DNA from: Pseudogymnoascus destructans
Lineage: Eukaryota > Ascomycota > Leotiomycetes > Thelebolales > Thelebolaceae
Assembly: GCF_001641265.1 (NCBI RefSeq)
Contig: NW_020167522.1
Location: 248,001 to 312,000 of the forward strand
Length of the DNA stretch: 64,000 bases
Direction: 5' to 3'
Shown here: in pieces, positions 34,877 to 45,666 of the stretch
Layout of the letters: each line of letters begins with the position of its first letter
How positions within the stretch are numbered: the first letter of the stretch is position 1
The notes under the pieces: model-generated
Seen by the model: the letters and a program-made list of their open reading frames with translations, nothing else
Told to the model about the DNA's origin: nothing
Database searches by the model: none
Program-made: the position numbers and the translations under genes

Positions 34877-37078
34877 ATGGTTGGTTCTCAAACCACCGCC
34901 TGGAGGCGGTTGGCGAAAGCGAACTGGGACGCGAAAGCGATTGTGGGACACTTCGGGAGCGGACTCACGACGCGACACGACCGACCATGAACATGACCGA
35001 CAACGAGCACAACTACAACCACAACTATGCCGGTAGTTGAAGTAAATAAAAATGAAGCTCTTTTAAATGCCATTGAATTTTTAAATGAAAACCCAACAGA
35101 GAAGAGTGCTACAGTAGCACGGATGTACAGAGTAAACCCAAGTACGCTCCGGACTATACGACTACGACAACGACGCGCATCACCACAACGCACCGCTGTG
35201 CCACGCGGAGGCCAGAACAGAGTACTGTCTGATGTACAAGTTACAGCTATACAAAGATACATCCAACGCTCGTACGAAAATGGGTACGGTGCAACTAAGC
35301 CTATGGTGTTCAGTGCCATCTGCCAACTACGTGCAGCAGAAACTCCAACACGTGCACCACCATCACAACGGTGGTTCCAGACATGGATTAAGACACAACA
35401 ACACAACTTCCATACAATAAAAACCCGGCCAATTGAAGCAGCACGGGTTGCATCTCATGAAGTATCAGCTATTAAAGAATGGTTTTATGAATTTAAAGAT
35501 GTGTGTAATCAACTAGATATTACTGCAGGTGATATCTACAACTTTGATGAAGTTGGATTCCGTGTAGGAATAAGCACCGGTGAACATGTGTTGGTACCAT
35601 CTGCAGTAAAGAAGGTAAGTTGTTTCTACTTATCTTACTTTATATTATTCTAATATTTATAGCTTTATATACAAGAAGAGAACAGACAAAGTCTTACAGT
35701 TATAGAGACAATTTCAGCTGCTGGCATTGCACTTCCACCGTTCCTTATTATACAAGGAAAATTACACATGGAAAGTTGGTACCATGACAATCTACACGGT
35801 GATGAGAAAGTTGCAGTATCCGATTCCGGATATACAAACTCTGAGCTTGCAATGGAATATCTACAGCATTTTATTCAACATACACCGTCTATAAGAACGA
35901 AATTGTTAATAATGGACTCTCATGTCTCACATGAAGTTCCAGAGTTTATAATACTTGCACATCAACACAATATACACTTACATGTGTTTCCGTCTCATCT
36001 TATGCATATTCTACAACCGCTAGATGTTACTGTGTTTGCACAATATAAACATTGGCACCGACGTGCAATTCAACAAGCAATCCGGAATTTTGATACAGAT
36101 TATAATGTTATATCTTTCTTTAGAGACTTGTCTACTATCCGTAAGCAGACATTTACAAAGGGTAACTGTATCAAGTCTTTTAGAGATGCAGGTATTTGGC
36201 CACCTAACTATGAAAAGATTCAAGAGAAGGTTGCTATATATGCAAAACCAGAAGTTTTAGAAACACCACAACGCGCATTTCAAGCAAGTTATGATCTTTC
36301 AACATGGAGTCAAACATTTGATAAGATCCTTAGTTCACCGTCACGGCAAAAGTGGGCGTCTTCTTATACTGAAATCCAAACTCAGTTAACAGAGGCTGAG
36401 CTGTTCCAGTCAGAGCTTGTACAAATTACTACTATTATGACTGAGCAACGACAGCGGAAGGTTAGAAGTCGGAAATCTATTCAAAAAGGTGGTGCTATTA
36501 CAGTTGAACATGCACGGCAAAGGATTTATGAGAAGAAGGTAAAAGAGCAACTTTTAGAAGAAGCACGGGAGAAAAGAGAGAGAACACGCATGGTGAACGT
36601 TGAGCGTAAGATGCAGCTCCGTGCTGGCATCGATGCACGGAAGGCAGAACGTACACAGAAAAAGGACCTACATGAATTTCAAAAAAGTAACCCAGACACG
36701 GAGCCACCAATTGGCTTACGTACAGAAATCATTGACCCAGACGTTACACAGAAGAAACGTGAGGAGGAGGAGGAGGCGGACCGACTGTTAGCCATCGAGG
36801 AGAGTGGGTACGTGAACTTTGCAGGCTTGGACTATGACATGATTCACGATGCAAGTGACGGTGGCTGTGATGATCAATCACTGCCTGACAATATTGATCC
36901 AAATCTTTTTTAATTATTTAATTCTATAACTTATATATATTTACAGCATTGTTACGTTGTCAGTCGTGTTCATGGTCGGTCGTGTCGCGTCGCGAGTCCC
37001 GAAGTGTCCCACAATCGCTTTCGCGTCCCAGTTCGCTTTCGCCAACCGCCTCCAGGCGGTGGTTTGAGAACCAACGAT
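34877..37078 (+). mobile_element. Fot1/pogo-type DNA transposon C, apparently complete
   Basis: A 2,202-bp element flanked by TA at 34875-34876 and 37079-37080, the pogo/Fot target duplication. Terminal inverted repeats are unusually long, about 120 bp, reading ATSGTTGGTTCTCAAACC inward. Each contains an internal palindrome (CCGCC/GGCGG) and the direct repeat GCGAAAGCGA. The two repeats differ by a 5-bp indel and a few bases. It sits inside the transposase gene of element B. Its own transposase is uninterrupted. Confidence 0.93.
35027..36913 (+). CDS. Fot1/pogo DDE transposase (element C)
   Basis: Two exons, 35027-35614 and 35663-36913, give 612 residues without stops or frameshifts; the intron is GTAAGT...TTATAG. 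The N-terminus has a helix-turn-helix of pipsqueak/CENP-B type (ATVARMYRVNPSTLRTIRLR). The catalytic triad is visible as YNFDEVGF, IMDSHVSHE and LQPLDVTVF. A long charged C-terminal region has coiled-coil character (KEQLLEEAREKRERTRM) and acidic ends. The enzyme should cut and paste the surrounding element. A short upstream frame starting MNMTDNEHNY lies inside the left terminal repeat and ends just after the transposase ATG, so it could damp translation. This is the only transposase in the window that still looks functional. Confidence 0.92.
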
Positions 37079-37469
37079 TAGGTGTAGGAGTCCGTAACTT
37101 GACATCCAGTTTTGAAATACTCCATAATCAAAGCTGGATTAAAGGGCACTAAACCAGCTCCGCGGAATCCAGCCTTCGCATTTTGAGTTGTTATTGACTG
37201 GTTGTAAGCTTCATGAAAAGCTAGAAAGAACTTGACTTTGGTAATATGGTTTATGTGAGCCTTAATGAAGGTCTCAATCTGACGCCCGTATGTGAGTTTT
37301 AGAACACTAAAACACCTAACATCAAGTGGTTGGGTTAGATGGGACGAGTGAGGAGGTAGCAAAGAGTTATAATGTGGTTGTACACCGAGTCGTGAATGTC
37401 ACCGAGTCGTGAACTTTTCCCTACTTAGCTACCTACGAACTTCAACACGCGTTTCCTCCACAACTACCA

Positions 37470-40066
37470 ATGGAAATCCAAACCCAAGAAGCACGAATCA
37501 TTCTAGCTATTGAGGCTCTTCAAACATGTAAATCGCTTAATCGCAGGTCTGCATCAATACTATATAAAGTGCCTTATTCTACGCTTACTGATAGAATGGC
37601 CGGCCGACCTTCTCGACGCGAAACCAAAGCCAATAGTCATAAATTGACTGAGCTAGAAGAGGAAGTGATTATTTGAAATATATTGGATATGGATGCAAGA
37701 GGATTTGCACCTCGGCCTGCTAGTGTGGAGGATATGGCAAATTATATCCTTGAATCGCGTGGGGGAAAGCACGTTGGGACGCGGTGGGCATATCGATTTA
37801 TACAACGCCGCCCCAAGTTAAAGACGCGTTTTAATCGCGTTTATGACTTTCAAAGAGCCTTGTGCGAAGATCCTGAGCTTATTGGAGCGTGGTTTCAACT
37901 TGTGCAGAACATGAGAGCAAAGTACGGCATCCAAGACTGCGATTTCTACAACTTTGACGAGACGGGCTTCATGATGGGCGTTATTAGCTCAGCTTTAGTT
38001 GTTACGCGCGCCGATCGACATGGCAGAGGCAAGGCAGTTCAGCCTGGCAATCGGGAATGGGCTACAGCAATTGTTTGTGTGAATGCTGAAGGCGGGAGTA
38101 TCCCTCCGTTTTTAGTAGTTCAAGGGAAATGTCACCTTTCAAGTTGGTATATGTCATACTGACATTCGTTGCACTCAGTTTGCTATCAAACTCAAGAGCA
38201 AACTTAGAAATCTCCTCCTCAAACCTACAAGTCACCATACATATCTTGGCTTATCACACCAACAACAGAAGCAATACTACTCAACGATTGCTGCAAACTC
38301 TTCTACTACATCTGTTTATGCTACATACATCACGGCATATCATTTGGACACTCATTGAACAAGTTATTAAGAAAATCTCCTCCTTAAGGGGGTGGGCCAA
38401 TACTACCACATGGCATATCTCTACCAACTAGAGGCCTAGGAACATGAACGATAGCTCTAGAAGCTTCTACAACCCTCTATGATTCATTACACGTCATCGC
38501 TCCTTAGTTACCCACAAGATTGGTTAAGTTATGACATAATTTGTCTATAGGTACTCTGACCTTGGACCTCCTTTTCACTTCCTATAGGCTAGGAACCCAA
38601 GAGATGGTTCTATGGGATTCTCTTACGTTCACTACATGATTAGCAAGCTAGTTGTGGGTCGCACTTGATTTCTAATACATTTACCAAGCCTGGTTAGTCA
38701 TGGAAAGTCATGGAAAATGAGAGAACTACACTCCTTTGGCATAAATAGGATTGCCCTTTCCTTAAGAAAGGGCAAGCAGACAATACAGTAAATCGACTAG
38801 CACATACTTCTACGTCTTTTCCAAGCTTCCAAGCATTGATCTTGTTATTCTCTGTTTTTGAAAAGTCAGTGAGGTGCTAACCTCTGACTTACCCCTGAGT
38901 TCCCAGACTCAACATTTGTTGCAACTTGTCTAACCCACTTCACCACATCATACACCTGATTGCTGCGTTGTGGAATAGTCTAAGCTACAACCCTTTGGCT
39001 CTGTTTCCTAAGACAGTGTGTTGTCTTAGTAAATTCATCCCTTCCTTGGGTGGCTAGATTCTCATATCTGGTGCACCCACCATTACAGTATACTGAAGGC
39101 GGCCTTCCTCACAATTGGGTAATTAAACCAACAAGCAATGGATGGACCAACAACGAGACAGGTCTAGAATGGCTTCATCATTTCGATAAACATACTTGCA
39201 GTCGTGCAAAAGGACCATATCGGATGTTGGTTTTAGACGGGCATGAAAGTCACGAATCAGCTGCGTTTCAGGAATATTGCAAAGCAAACAACATCATAAC
39301 TCTCTGTCTACCTCCTCACTCGTCTCACCTAACTCAGCCACTTAATGTTGGGTGCTTTAGTGTTCTTAAACGCATGTATGGGCGTCAAATTGAGACCTTT
39401 ATTAAGGCTCATATAAACCATATTACAAAGGTTGAGTTTTTTATAGCTTTCCACGCAGCTTATAACCAGTCAATAACAACTCAAAACGCCAAAGCTGGAT
39501 TTCGCGGAGCTGGTTTAGTGCCCTTTGATCCGCAAGTAATCATTTCAAAGCTAGACGTCAAGTTGTGGACTCCTACACCTACAGGACCCCCCTCTATAGA
39601 CGCTGATCCTTGGGTTTCTCAAACGCCTCGCAACCCAATAGATGCTCTCTCACAGACTACTCTAGTTAAAAATCGCATTGCACGGCACCAAGGAAGCTCG
39701 CCAACCCCCATTTTTGCTACTGTTACTGCATTAGCTAAAGGGACAGAGATTTTGGCACATGAAATGACTTTATTGTCAGCTGAAGTCCGCACCCTTCGAG
39801 CAGCAAACGAAGCTCTTAGCAAACACCGGAGGGCTAAAAAGTCTCGTGTCCGTCAAGGGTGTGCACTTTCTGTAGGGGATGCACATGATGATTTGTCCCA
39901 AAGGGCAGTTACGGAGCAAATAAATCGCGAGAAGCGCTCTGGAGGGGTTGGTAGGAATGAGGGGCAACCAGGTGTACGACATTGTGGCACTTGCGGGGGG
40001 GCTGGCCATAATGCACGAACTTGTCAGGAGGTCATAGAAGTACTTAGCTCATCAGATTCTGAATAG
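37470..40066 (+). pseudogene. Transposase of Fot element A (disrupted)
   Basis: Starts MEIQTQEARIILAIEAL. It has an in-frame TGA at 37675-37677 where element B has Gly, then DMDARGFAPRPASVEDMANY, YNFDETGFMMGVISS (first Asp) and QPGNREWATAIVCVN. The frame is cut by the solo LTR within SWY|TEGGLPHNW and resumes after it. LVLDGHESHESAAF has the second Asp. The third is changed: QPLNVGCF instead of QPLDV. The C-terminus has a coiled coil (LSAEVRTLRAANEALSKH) and a CCHC zinc knuckle (CGTCGGAGHNARTC). It is therefore inactive three ways: a stop, an insertion and a lost catalytic residue. Confidence 0.93.
38152..39087 (+). mobile_element. Solo LTR, family 1
   Basis: 936 bp, beginning TGTCATACTGACATT and ending CACCCACCATTACA, flanked by a perfect 5-bp duplication GTATA (38147-38151 and 39088-39092). 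Internal marks are CATAAATA as a possible TATA box and a hairpin GCCCTTTC/GAAAGGGC. There is no internal retrotransposon coding in the window. Confidence 0.93.
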
Positions 40067-40549
40067 TTTTAGTTTTAATACATGTTGTGGTTGTTTAATT
40101 ATACCTTACAGTGGTGGGTATAAAAAAGTTTCACGACTCGGTGACATTCACGACTCGGTGTACAACCACGTTAATGCTATTAGCTTTGCAATACTCTTGA
40201 AAACCAGCTGACTCGTGACTCTCATGCCCATCTAGCACTAGCATTCGATATGTCCCTTTTGTACGACTGAGAGTGTGTTTGTCAAAGTGTCTTAGCCATT
40301 CGAGACCTGTCTCATTGTTGGCCCATCCATTAGAAGTAGGTTTAATAACCCAATCTTGAGGAAGGCCACCCTCAGTGTACCAGCTAGCAAGCTGGTTTTT
40401 GCCTTGAACCACCAAAAATTGAGGAATGTCGAAACCTTCACTATTGACACAAACACTTGCTATAGCCCATTCTCGATTGCCAGGCTGAATAGCTTTGCCT
40501 CTGCCACGTCGATCGGCGCATGTAACAAACATTCCAGGACAGATGATAC

Positions 40550-40947
40550 TGTAACACTGACTTCTAAATGATAGAAGACACAGAGGTTTCGTGCGTAAGG
40601 TTGACTTGACAGAGGAGGCAGGGGATTAGACACAAAGGCTTTCCAAGTAACACGTTACAGTATTGTAAAGAATACTATATTGAGTTGAGCACGAAGCTCC
40701 TATCTAAGGAAATACTATCTACTTATATAGTGGCGTCGTGCCTCATGGGTAATCTGGATAGTTGGCGGATAGCTAGATATTCAGGATAGTTCGTGGATAG
40801 CTCAACTATCCAATATCCACTAGTTTCTGCAACTATCCATTAGCCCCGTCACATGGCAGCCTACCCCGCTTGCCCCCTGTGACTCACACGTCACGTTACT
40901 AGGCCCTGGCCCTGTAACCATGACGTCATGTTACTGTAGCCGTAACA
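40550..40947 (+). mobile_element. Solo LTR, family 2
   Basis: 398 bp, TGTAACACTGACTTC to GTAGCCGTAACA, flanked by GATAC (40545-40549 and 40948-40952). Removing it restores the Fot element B reading TGFMMGI. The middle holds irregular repeats of GGATAG and its complement CTATCC. Confidence 0.93.
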
Positions 40948-41639
40948 GATACCCATCATAAAGCCAGTCTCATCAAAGTTGTAGAAATCACAGTCTTGAA
41001 TCCCATATTTGGCTCGCATATTCTCTACCAGTCGGAACCACACTCCAATGAGCTCAGGATCTTTGCAAAGAGCTCTTTGGAAGTCATAAACGCGATTAAA
41101 ACACGTCTTTAACTCTGGACACCGTTGTACAAATCAATGCGCCCAGAGCTTTCTGACACATTGTCCTCCATGCTATTCTAGTACATAATTCGCTATATCT
41201 TCTACACCAGCCAGCCGGGGTGCAAATCCTCTTTTTATTGAGATCAAGGATATATCCAATAATCACCTCCTCTTCTACTTCAGTCAACTTCTGGCAATTA
41301 GCCTTAAGTTTGTGATGAGATGTTCAGCCAGTCATTCTATAAGAGAGCGTAGTATAAGGGACATTGTAGAGTTTTGCAGCAGAGCGACGACTAAGTTTCT
41401 TAGATGATCAGATAGCCTCGATAGCTAAGATGATTCGTGCTTCTTGGGATTGGATTTCCATTGTTGGTTGTTAAGAAAATGCGTGTTAAATTTGGTAGGT
41501 AGTAAACTCAAGAAAAGTGATCCGCTTGGTGATATGATCCGCTCAGTGATAAACCACGTTAGTTATATATAATAATGAGTAATGCTTTTACCAACCCCTA
41601 TTTGCAATATCAAGTGCCTATGGTGCAGCCCTAGCCTAC

Positions 41640-42549
41640 TGTCATACTGACATTCGTTGCACTCAGTTTGCTATCAAACTCAAGAGCAAACTTAGAAATC
41701 TCCTCCTCAAACCTACAAGTCACTATACATATTTTGGCTTATCACACCAACAACAAGAGCAATACTACTCAACGATTGCTACAACCATCTATGATTCATT
41801 ACACGTCATCGCTCCTTAGTTACTGGGCCGATATTACCACATAGCATATCTCTACAACCCTCTATGATTCATTACATGACATCACTCATACTACCACATG
41901 ACATATCTCTACCAACTAGAGGCCTAGGAGCATGAACGATAGCTCTAAAAGCTCCTACGAACCTCTATGATTCATTACATGTCATCGCTCTTTAGTTACC
42001 CACAAGATTGGTTAAGTTATGACATAATTTGTCTATGACATAATTTGTCTATAGGGGTACTCTGACCTTGGACCTCCTTTTACTTCCTATAGGCTACGAA
42101 CCTAAGAGATGGTTCTATGGGATTATCTTACATCGACTACAGTTACCAAGCCTGGTTAGTCATGGAAAGTCTTGGAAAATGAGAGAACTACACTCCTTTA
42201 GCATAAATAGGATTGCCCTTTCCTTAAGAAAGGGCAAGCAGACAATACAGTAAATCGACTATCACATACTTCCACGTCTTTTCCAAGCTTCCAAGCATTC
42301 ATCTTGTTACTCCTTGTTTCTGAAAAGTCAGTGAGGTGCTAACCTCTGACTTATCCCTGAGTTCTCAGACTCAACATTTGTTACAACTTGTCTAAACCAC
42401 TCCACTACATCATACTCATGATTGCTGCGTTGTGGAATAGTCTAAGCTACAACCCTTTGGCTCTGTTTCCTAAGACAGTGTGTTGTCTTAGTAAAATCAC
42501 CCCTTCCTTGGGTGGCTAGATTCTCACATCTGGTGCACCCACCATTACA
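41640..42549 (+). mobile_element. Solo LTR, family 1 (910 bp copy)
   Basis: Starts TGTCATACTG and ends CCATTACA with duplication CCTAC at 41635-41639 and 42550-42554. Compared with the 936-bp copies it has several deletions and one short tandem duplication of GACATAATTTGTCTAT. Confidence 0.92.
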
Positions 42550-42858
42550 CCTACCCAACTGCCGCCTCACGAACTCTCAACCGATACCGCTGGCGAACGT
42601 TGGCTTGAATTGCCCCAAACCAGTGATGAAACTAGTGATTCTACTACCCTCAAAGACTCTCTAGCAGCTACAGCTCAAAGCACTTTAGCTTAGAGTAGCT
42701 AGGCTAATGGTGTTATAACATCGAAAAGGGGGTGGGGGGAAGGGGCTTACGAAAGACTAAAAGACAATGATTCTCCAGCTTTGCATCTAAAAAAGTGATA
42801 TATATGGTGTTATTGCAGATGATCCTTTTGGCAGCTTATAACTAAGGAGGCGGAACAC

Positions 42859-43470
42859 TTGCTAGGTTTAACCCATAACTCTCTTAGAAGAGTTATTACC
42901 AGTCTTATTCGAGAGCGCCAGAGCGAAGTCTCATTACAGCCAGAAGGACGCAGTAGAGAAGAAGATCCCCCTTCTTCATATAAGGATGCAGTTGACCAGT
43001 GGATTAATATCGTTGATATACGGGCTAATAAGGAATCGATTCGAGATGCAGCAAAAGGGACAAAGGAAGTAGAAACTGAAGCGTCTGTTACATGGCGAAC
43101 TGCTCAAACTACCTGGTTCTCACATCAAAATCTATCAAACTTAATAGAGTCTTCTATTCCACCTTCTTCTAAGTCAATCCTCTCCGAGTCTATCCTCTCT
43201 GATTCTCATATTTCTGAGTCCCCTACACTGTCAACTTTAGCTTCTCAACCAAGACGAAAGCCGAAACAGCGCACTGAAGACCCCCCTCTACCCTCTCATA
43301 AAGATGCGATCCTTGAAATAGCTTAGAGTATCACAAGGACTGCTGAGCTTTCTGCAAGCGCTGATGCTGCTAAGCGGTCGAACGCAAAAGCTATTGAGAG
43401 TGTTGAATCAAAACTCCAAGAACTATGTGCAGATGTGAGTCAAATACTACATCTATTACAACAGACGCAT
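42859..43470 (+). pseudogene. Unrecognised open frame with C-terminal coiled coil
   Basis: An open stretch beginning MLGLTHNSLRRVITSLIRER, with one in-frame stop (TAG at 43324-43326), then continuing in the same frame with EKAIESVESK-like heptads (AIESVESKLQELCADVSQIL) to a TAG at 43471. It is Ser- and Glu-rich in the middle. No family recognised. It lies between two mobile elements and is probably a transposon-derived accessory frame; that is inference. Confidence 0.35.
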
Positions 43471-43789
43471 TAGAGTACAGATGGATAGAAAGGGATATAA
43501 TAGATATAACGTGCATGTATAACGAAAGTGCCAAACAAGCGAAAGTGCCAAAATCATGCGGTGACCAACCCCCCCAACTAAATGTTAAATTCCTCCACAA
43601 CAAAACATGCGCCATAAAAATGATGAAAGCAAATTAGTGCTAGCTATCCAAGCTATGCAAAGTGACCCAAATTTGCGCCTTCGAGTTGCAGCTAGGATCT
43701 ATTCCGTAGACCACCGCAAGCTACGTCACCGTTTACAAGGCGTACCTTCACGACGCGATATCCAAGCCAACTTACGGAAATTAAGTAAC

Positions 43790-45666
43790 TGTCATACTGA
43801 CATTAGTTGCACTCAGTTTGCTATCAAACTCAAGAGCAAACTTAGAAATCTCCTCCTCAAACCTACAAGTCACCATACATATCTTGGCTTATCACACCAA
43901 CAACAGAAGCAATACTACTCAACGATTGCTGCAAACTCTTCTACTACATCTGTTTATGCTACATACATCACGGCATATCATTTGAACACTCATTGAACAA
44001 GTTATTAAGAAAATCTCCTCCTTAAGGGGGTGGGCCAATACTACCACATGGCATATCTCTACCAACTAGAGGCCTAGGAACATGAACGATAGCTCTAGAA
44101 GCTTCTACAACCCTCTATGATTCATTACACGTCATCGCTCCTTAGTTACCCACAAGATTGGTTAAGTTATGACATAATTTATCTATAGGTACTCTGACCT
44201 TGGACCTCCTTTTCACTTCCTATAGGCTAGGAACCCAAGAGATGGTTCTATGGGATTCTCTTACGTTCACTACATGATTAGCAAGCTAGTTGTGGGTCGC
44301 ACTTGATTTCTAATACATTTACCAAGCCTGGTTAGTCATGGAAAGTCATGGAAAATGAGAGAACTACACTCCTTTGGCATAAATAGGATTGCCCTTTCCT
44401 TAAGAAAGGGCAAGCAGGCAATACAGTAAATCGACTAGCACATACTTCCACGTCTTTTCCAAGCTTCCAAGCATTGATCTTGTTATTCTCTGTTTTTGAA
44501 AAGTCAGTGAGGTGCTAACCTCTGACTTACCCCTGAGTTCTCAGACTCAACATTTGTTGCAACTTGTCTAAACCACTTCACCACATCATACACCTGATTG
44601 CTGCGTTGTGGAATAGTCTAAGCTACAACCCTTTGGCTCTGTTTCCTAAGACAGTGTGTTGTCTTAGTAAATTCATCCCTTCCTTGGGTGGCTAGATTCT
44701 CATATCTGGTGCACCCACCATTACATCTAGCCACCCAAGGAAGGGATGAATTTACTAAGACAACACACTGTCTTAGGAAACAGAGCCAAAGGGTTGTAGC
44801 TTAGACTATTCCACAACGCAGCAATCAGGTGTATGATGTGGTGAAGTGGTTTAGACAAGTTGCAACAAATGTTGAGTCTGAGAACTCAGGGGTAAGTCAG
44901 AGGTTAGCACCTCACTGACTTTTCAAAAACAGAGAATAACAAGATCAATGCTTGGAAGCTTGGAAAAGACGTAGAAGTATGTGCTAGTCGATTTACTGTA
45001 TTGCCTGCTTGCCCTTTCTTAAGGAAAGGGCAATCCTATTTATGCCAAAGGAGTGTAGTTCTCTCATTTTCCATGACTTTCCATGACTAACCAGGCTTGG
45101 TAAATGTATTAGAAATCAAGTGCGACCCACAACTAGCTTGCTAATCATGTAGTGAACGTAAGAGAATCCCATAGAACCATCTCTTGGGTTCCTAGCCTAT
45201 AGGAAGTGAAAAGGAGGTCCAAGGTCAGAGTACCTATAGACAAATTATGTCATAACTTAACCAATCTTGTGGGTAACTAAGGAGCGATGACGTGTAATGA
45301 ATCATAGAGGGTTGTAGAAGCTTCTAGAGCTATCGTTCATGTTCCTAGGCCTCTAGTTGGTAGAGATATGCCATGTGGTAGTATTGGCCCACCCCCTTAA
45401 GGAGGAGATTTTCTTAATAACTTGTTCAATGAGTGTTCAAATGATATGCCGTGATGTATGTAGCATAAACAGATGTAGTAGAAGAGTTTGCAGCAATCGT
45501 TGAGTAGTATTGCTTCTGTTGTTGGTGTGATAAGCCAAGATATGTATGGTGACTTGTAGGTTTGAAGAGGAGATTTCTAAGTTTGCTCTTGAGTTTGATA
45601 GCAAACTGAGTGCAACGAATGTCAGTATGACACTAGATTCTCATATCTGGTGCACCCACCATTACA
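43790..45666 (+). mobile_element. Solo LTR, family 1, split by an inverted copy of itself
   Basis: Outer LTR 43790-44696 plus 45638-45666, together 936 bp, flanked by GTAAC at 43785-43789 and 45667-45671. The inner copy is in opposite orientation, with duplication CTAGA at 44692-44696 and 45633-45637. Confidence 0.9.
44697..45632 (-). mobile_element. Solo LTR, family 1, inserted in the outer LTR in reverse
   Basis: 936 bp on the minus strand, ending with the complement of TGTCATACTG at 45632. The first 29 bp (44697-44725) are in the opposite orientation to the rest, as if the segment between the inverted copies had flipped. Confidence 0.88.

Larger units (their letters stand above)
37372..40171 (+). 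mobile_element. Fot1/pogo element A, carrying a solo LTR
   Basis: Flanked by TA at 37370-37371 and 40172-40173. The terminal repeats read AYGTGGTTGTACACCGAG inward and include the direct repeat ACCGAGTCGTGAA. Without the 936-bp LTR and its duplication the element would be 1,859 bp, a normal Fot1 size. The same terminal repeat recurs at 55725. Confidence 0.92.
37081..41461 (-). pseudogene. Transposase remnant of Fot element B
   Basis: Starts at the ATG at 41461 (MEIQSQEARIIL...). Recognisable parts are the helix-turn-helix region, TGFMMGI split by the solo LTR, QPGNREWAIASVCVN, YRMLVLDGHESHESAGFQEY (second catalytic Asp) and, beyond element A, SSHLTQPLDVRCF (third Asp) to FRGAGLVPFNP. A base is missing just before LPPHSSH, causing a frameshift, and several stops lie in the 5' piece. 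It cannot be translated as one protein. Confidence 0.85.
37081..41559 (-). mobile_element. Fot1/pogo element B, broken into pieces by later insertions
   Basis: On the minus strand, the 5' piece is 41559-40174 and the 3' piece 37371-37081. The terminal repeat at 41559 reads ACGTGGTTTATCACTGAGC inward, next to TA. Element A (37372-40171) sits between the pieces, a solo LTR (40550-40947) sits in the 5' piece, and element C cuts off the 3' end. Bases 34863-34876 may be a scrap of the missing 3' part: read on the minus strand they continue the PTGPPS coding. Confidence 0.8.
41562..43508. other. Unclassified remnant split by a solo LTR
   Basis: Outside the LTR at 41640-42549 this stretch has short open pieces. 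On the + strand, FTNPYLQYQVPMVQP before the LTR continues as PTQLPPHELSTDTAGERW after it, so the LTR landed in a coding-like sequence. I do not recognise the protein. It is probably part of an older mobile element. Confidence 0.45.

Noticed and set aside
38129..38431. Small protein encoded in the family 1 LTR (also at 56537-56788)
   Set aside because: The frame is the same in both copies because the LTRs are near-identical; it has no domain and no start context, and is cut in other copies.
44697..44725. Independent small insertion between the inverted LTRs
   Set aside because: It is exactly the reverse complement of the missing first 29 bp of the inner LTR, so a flip explains it.
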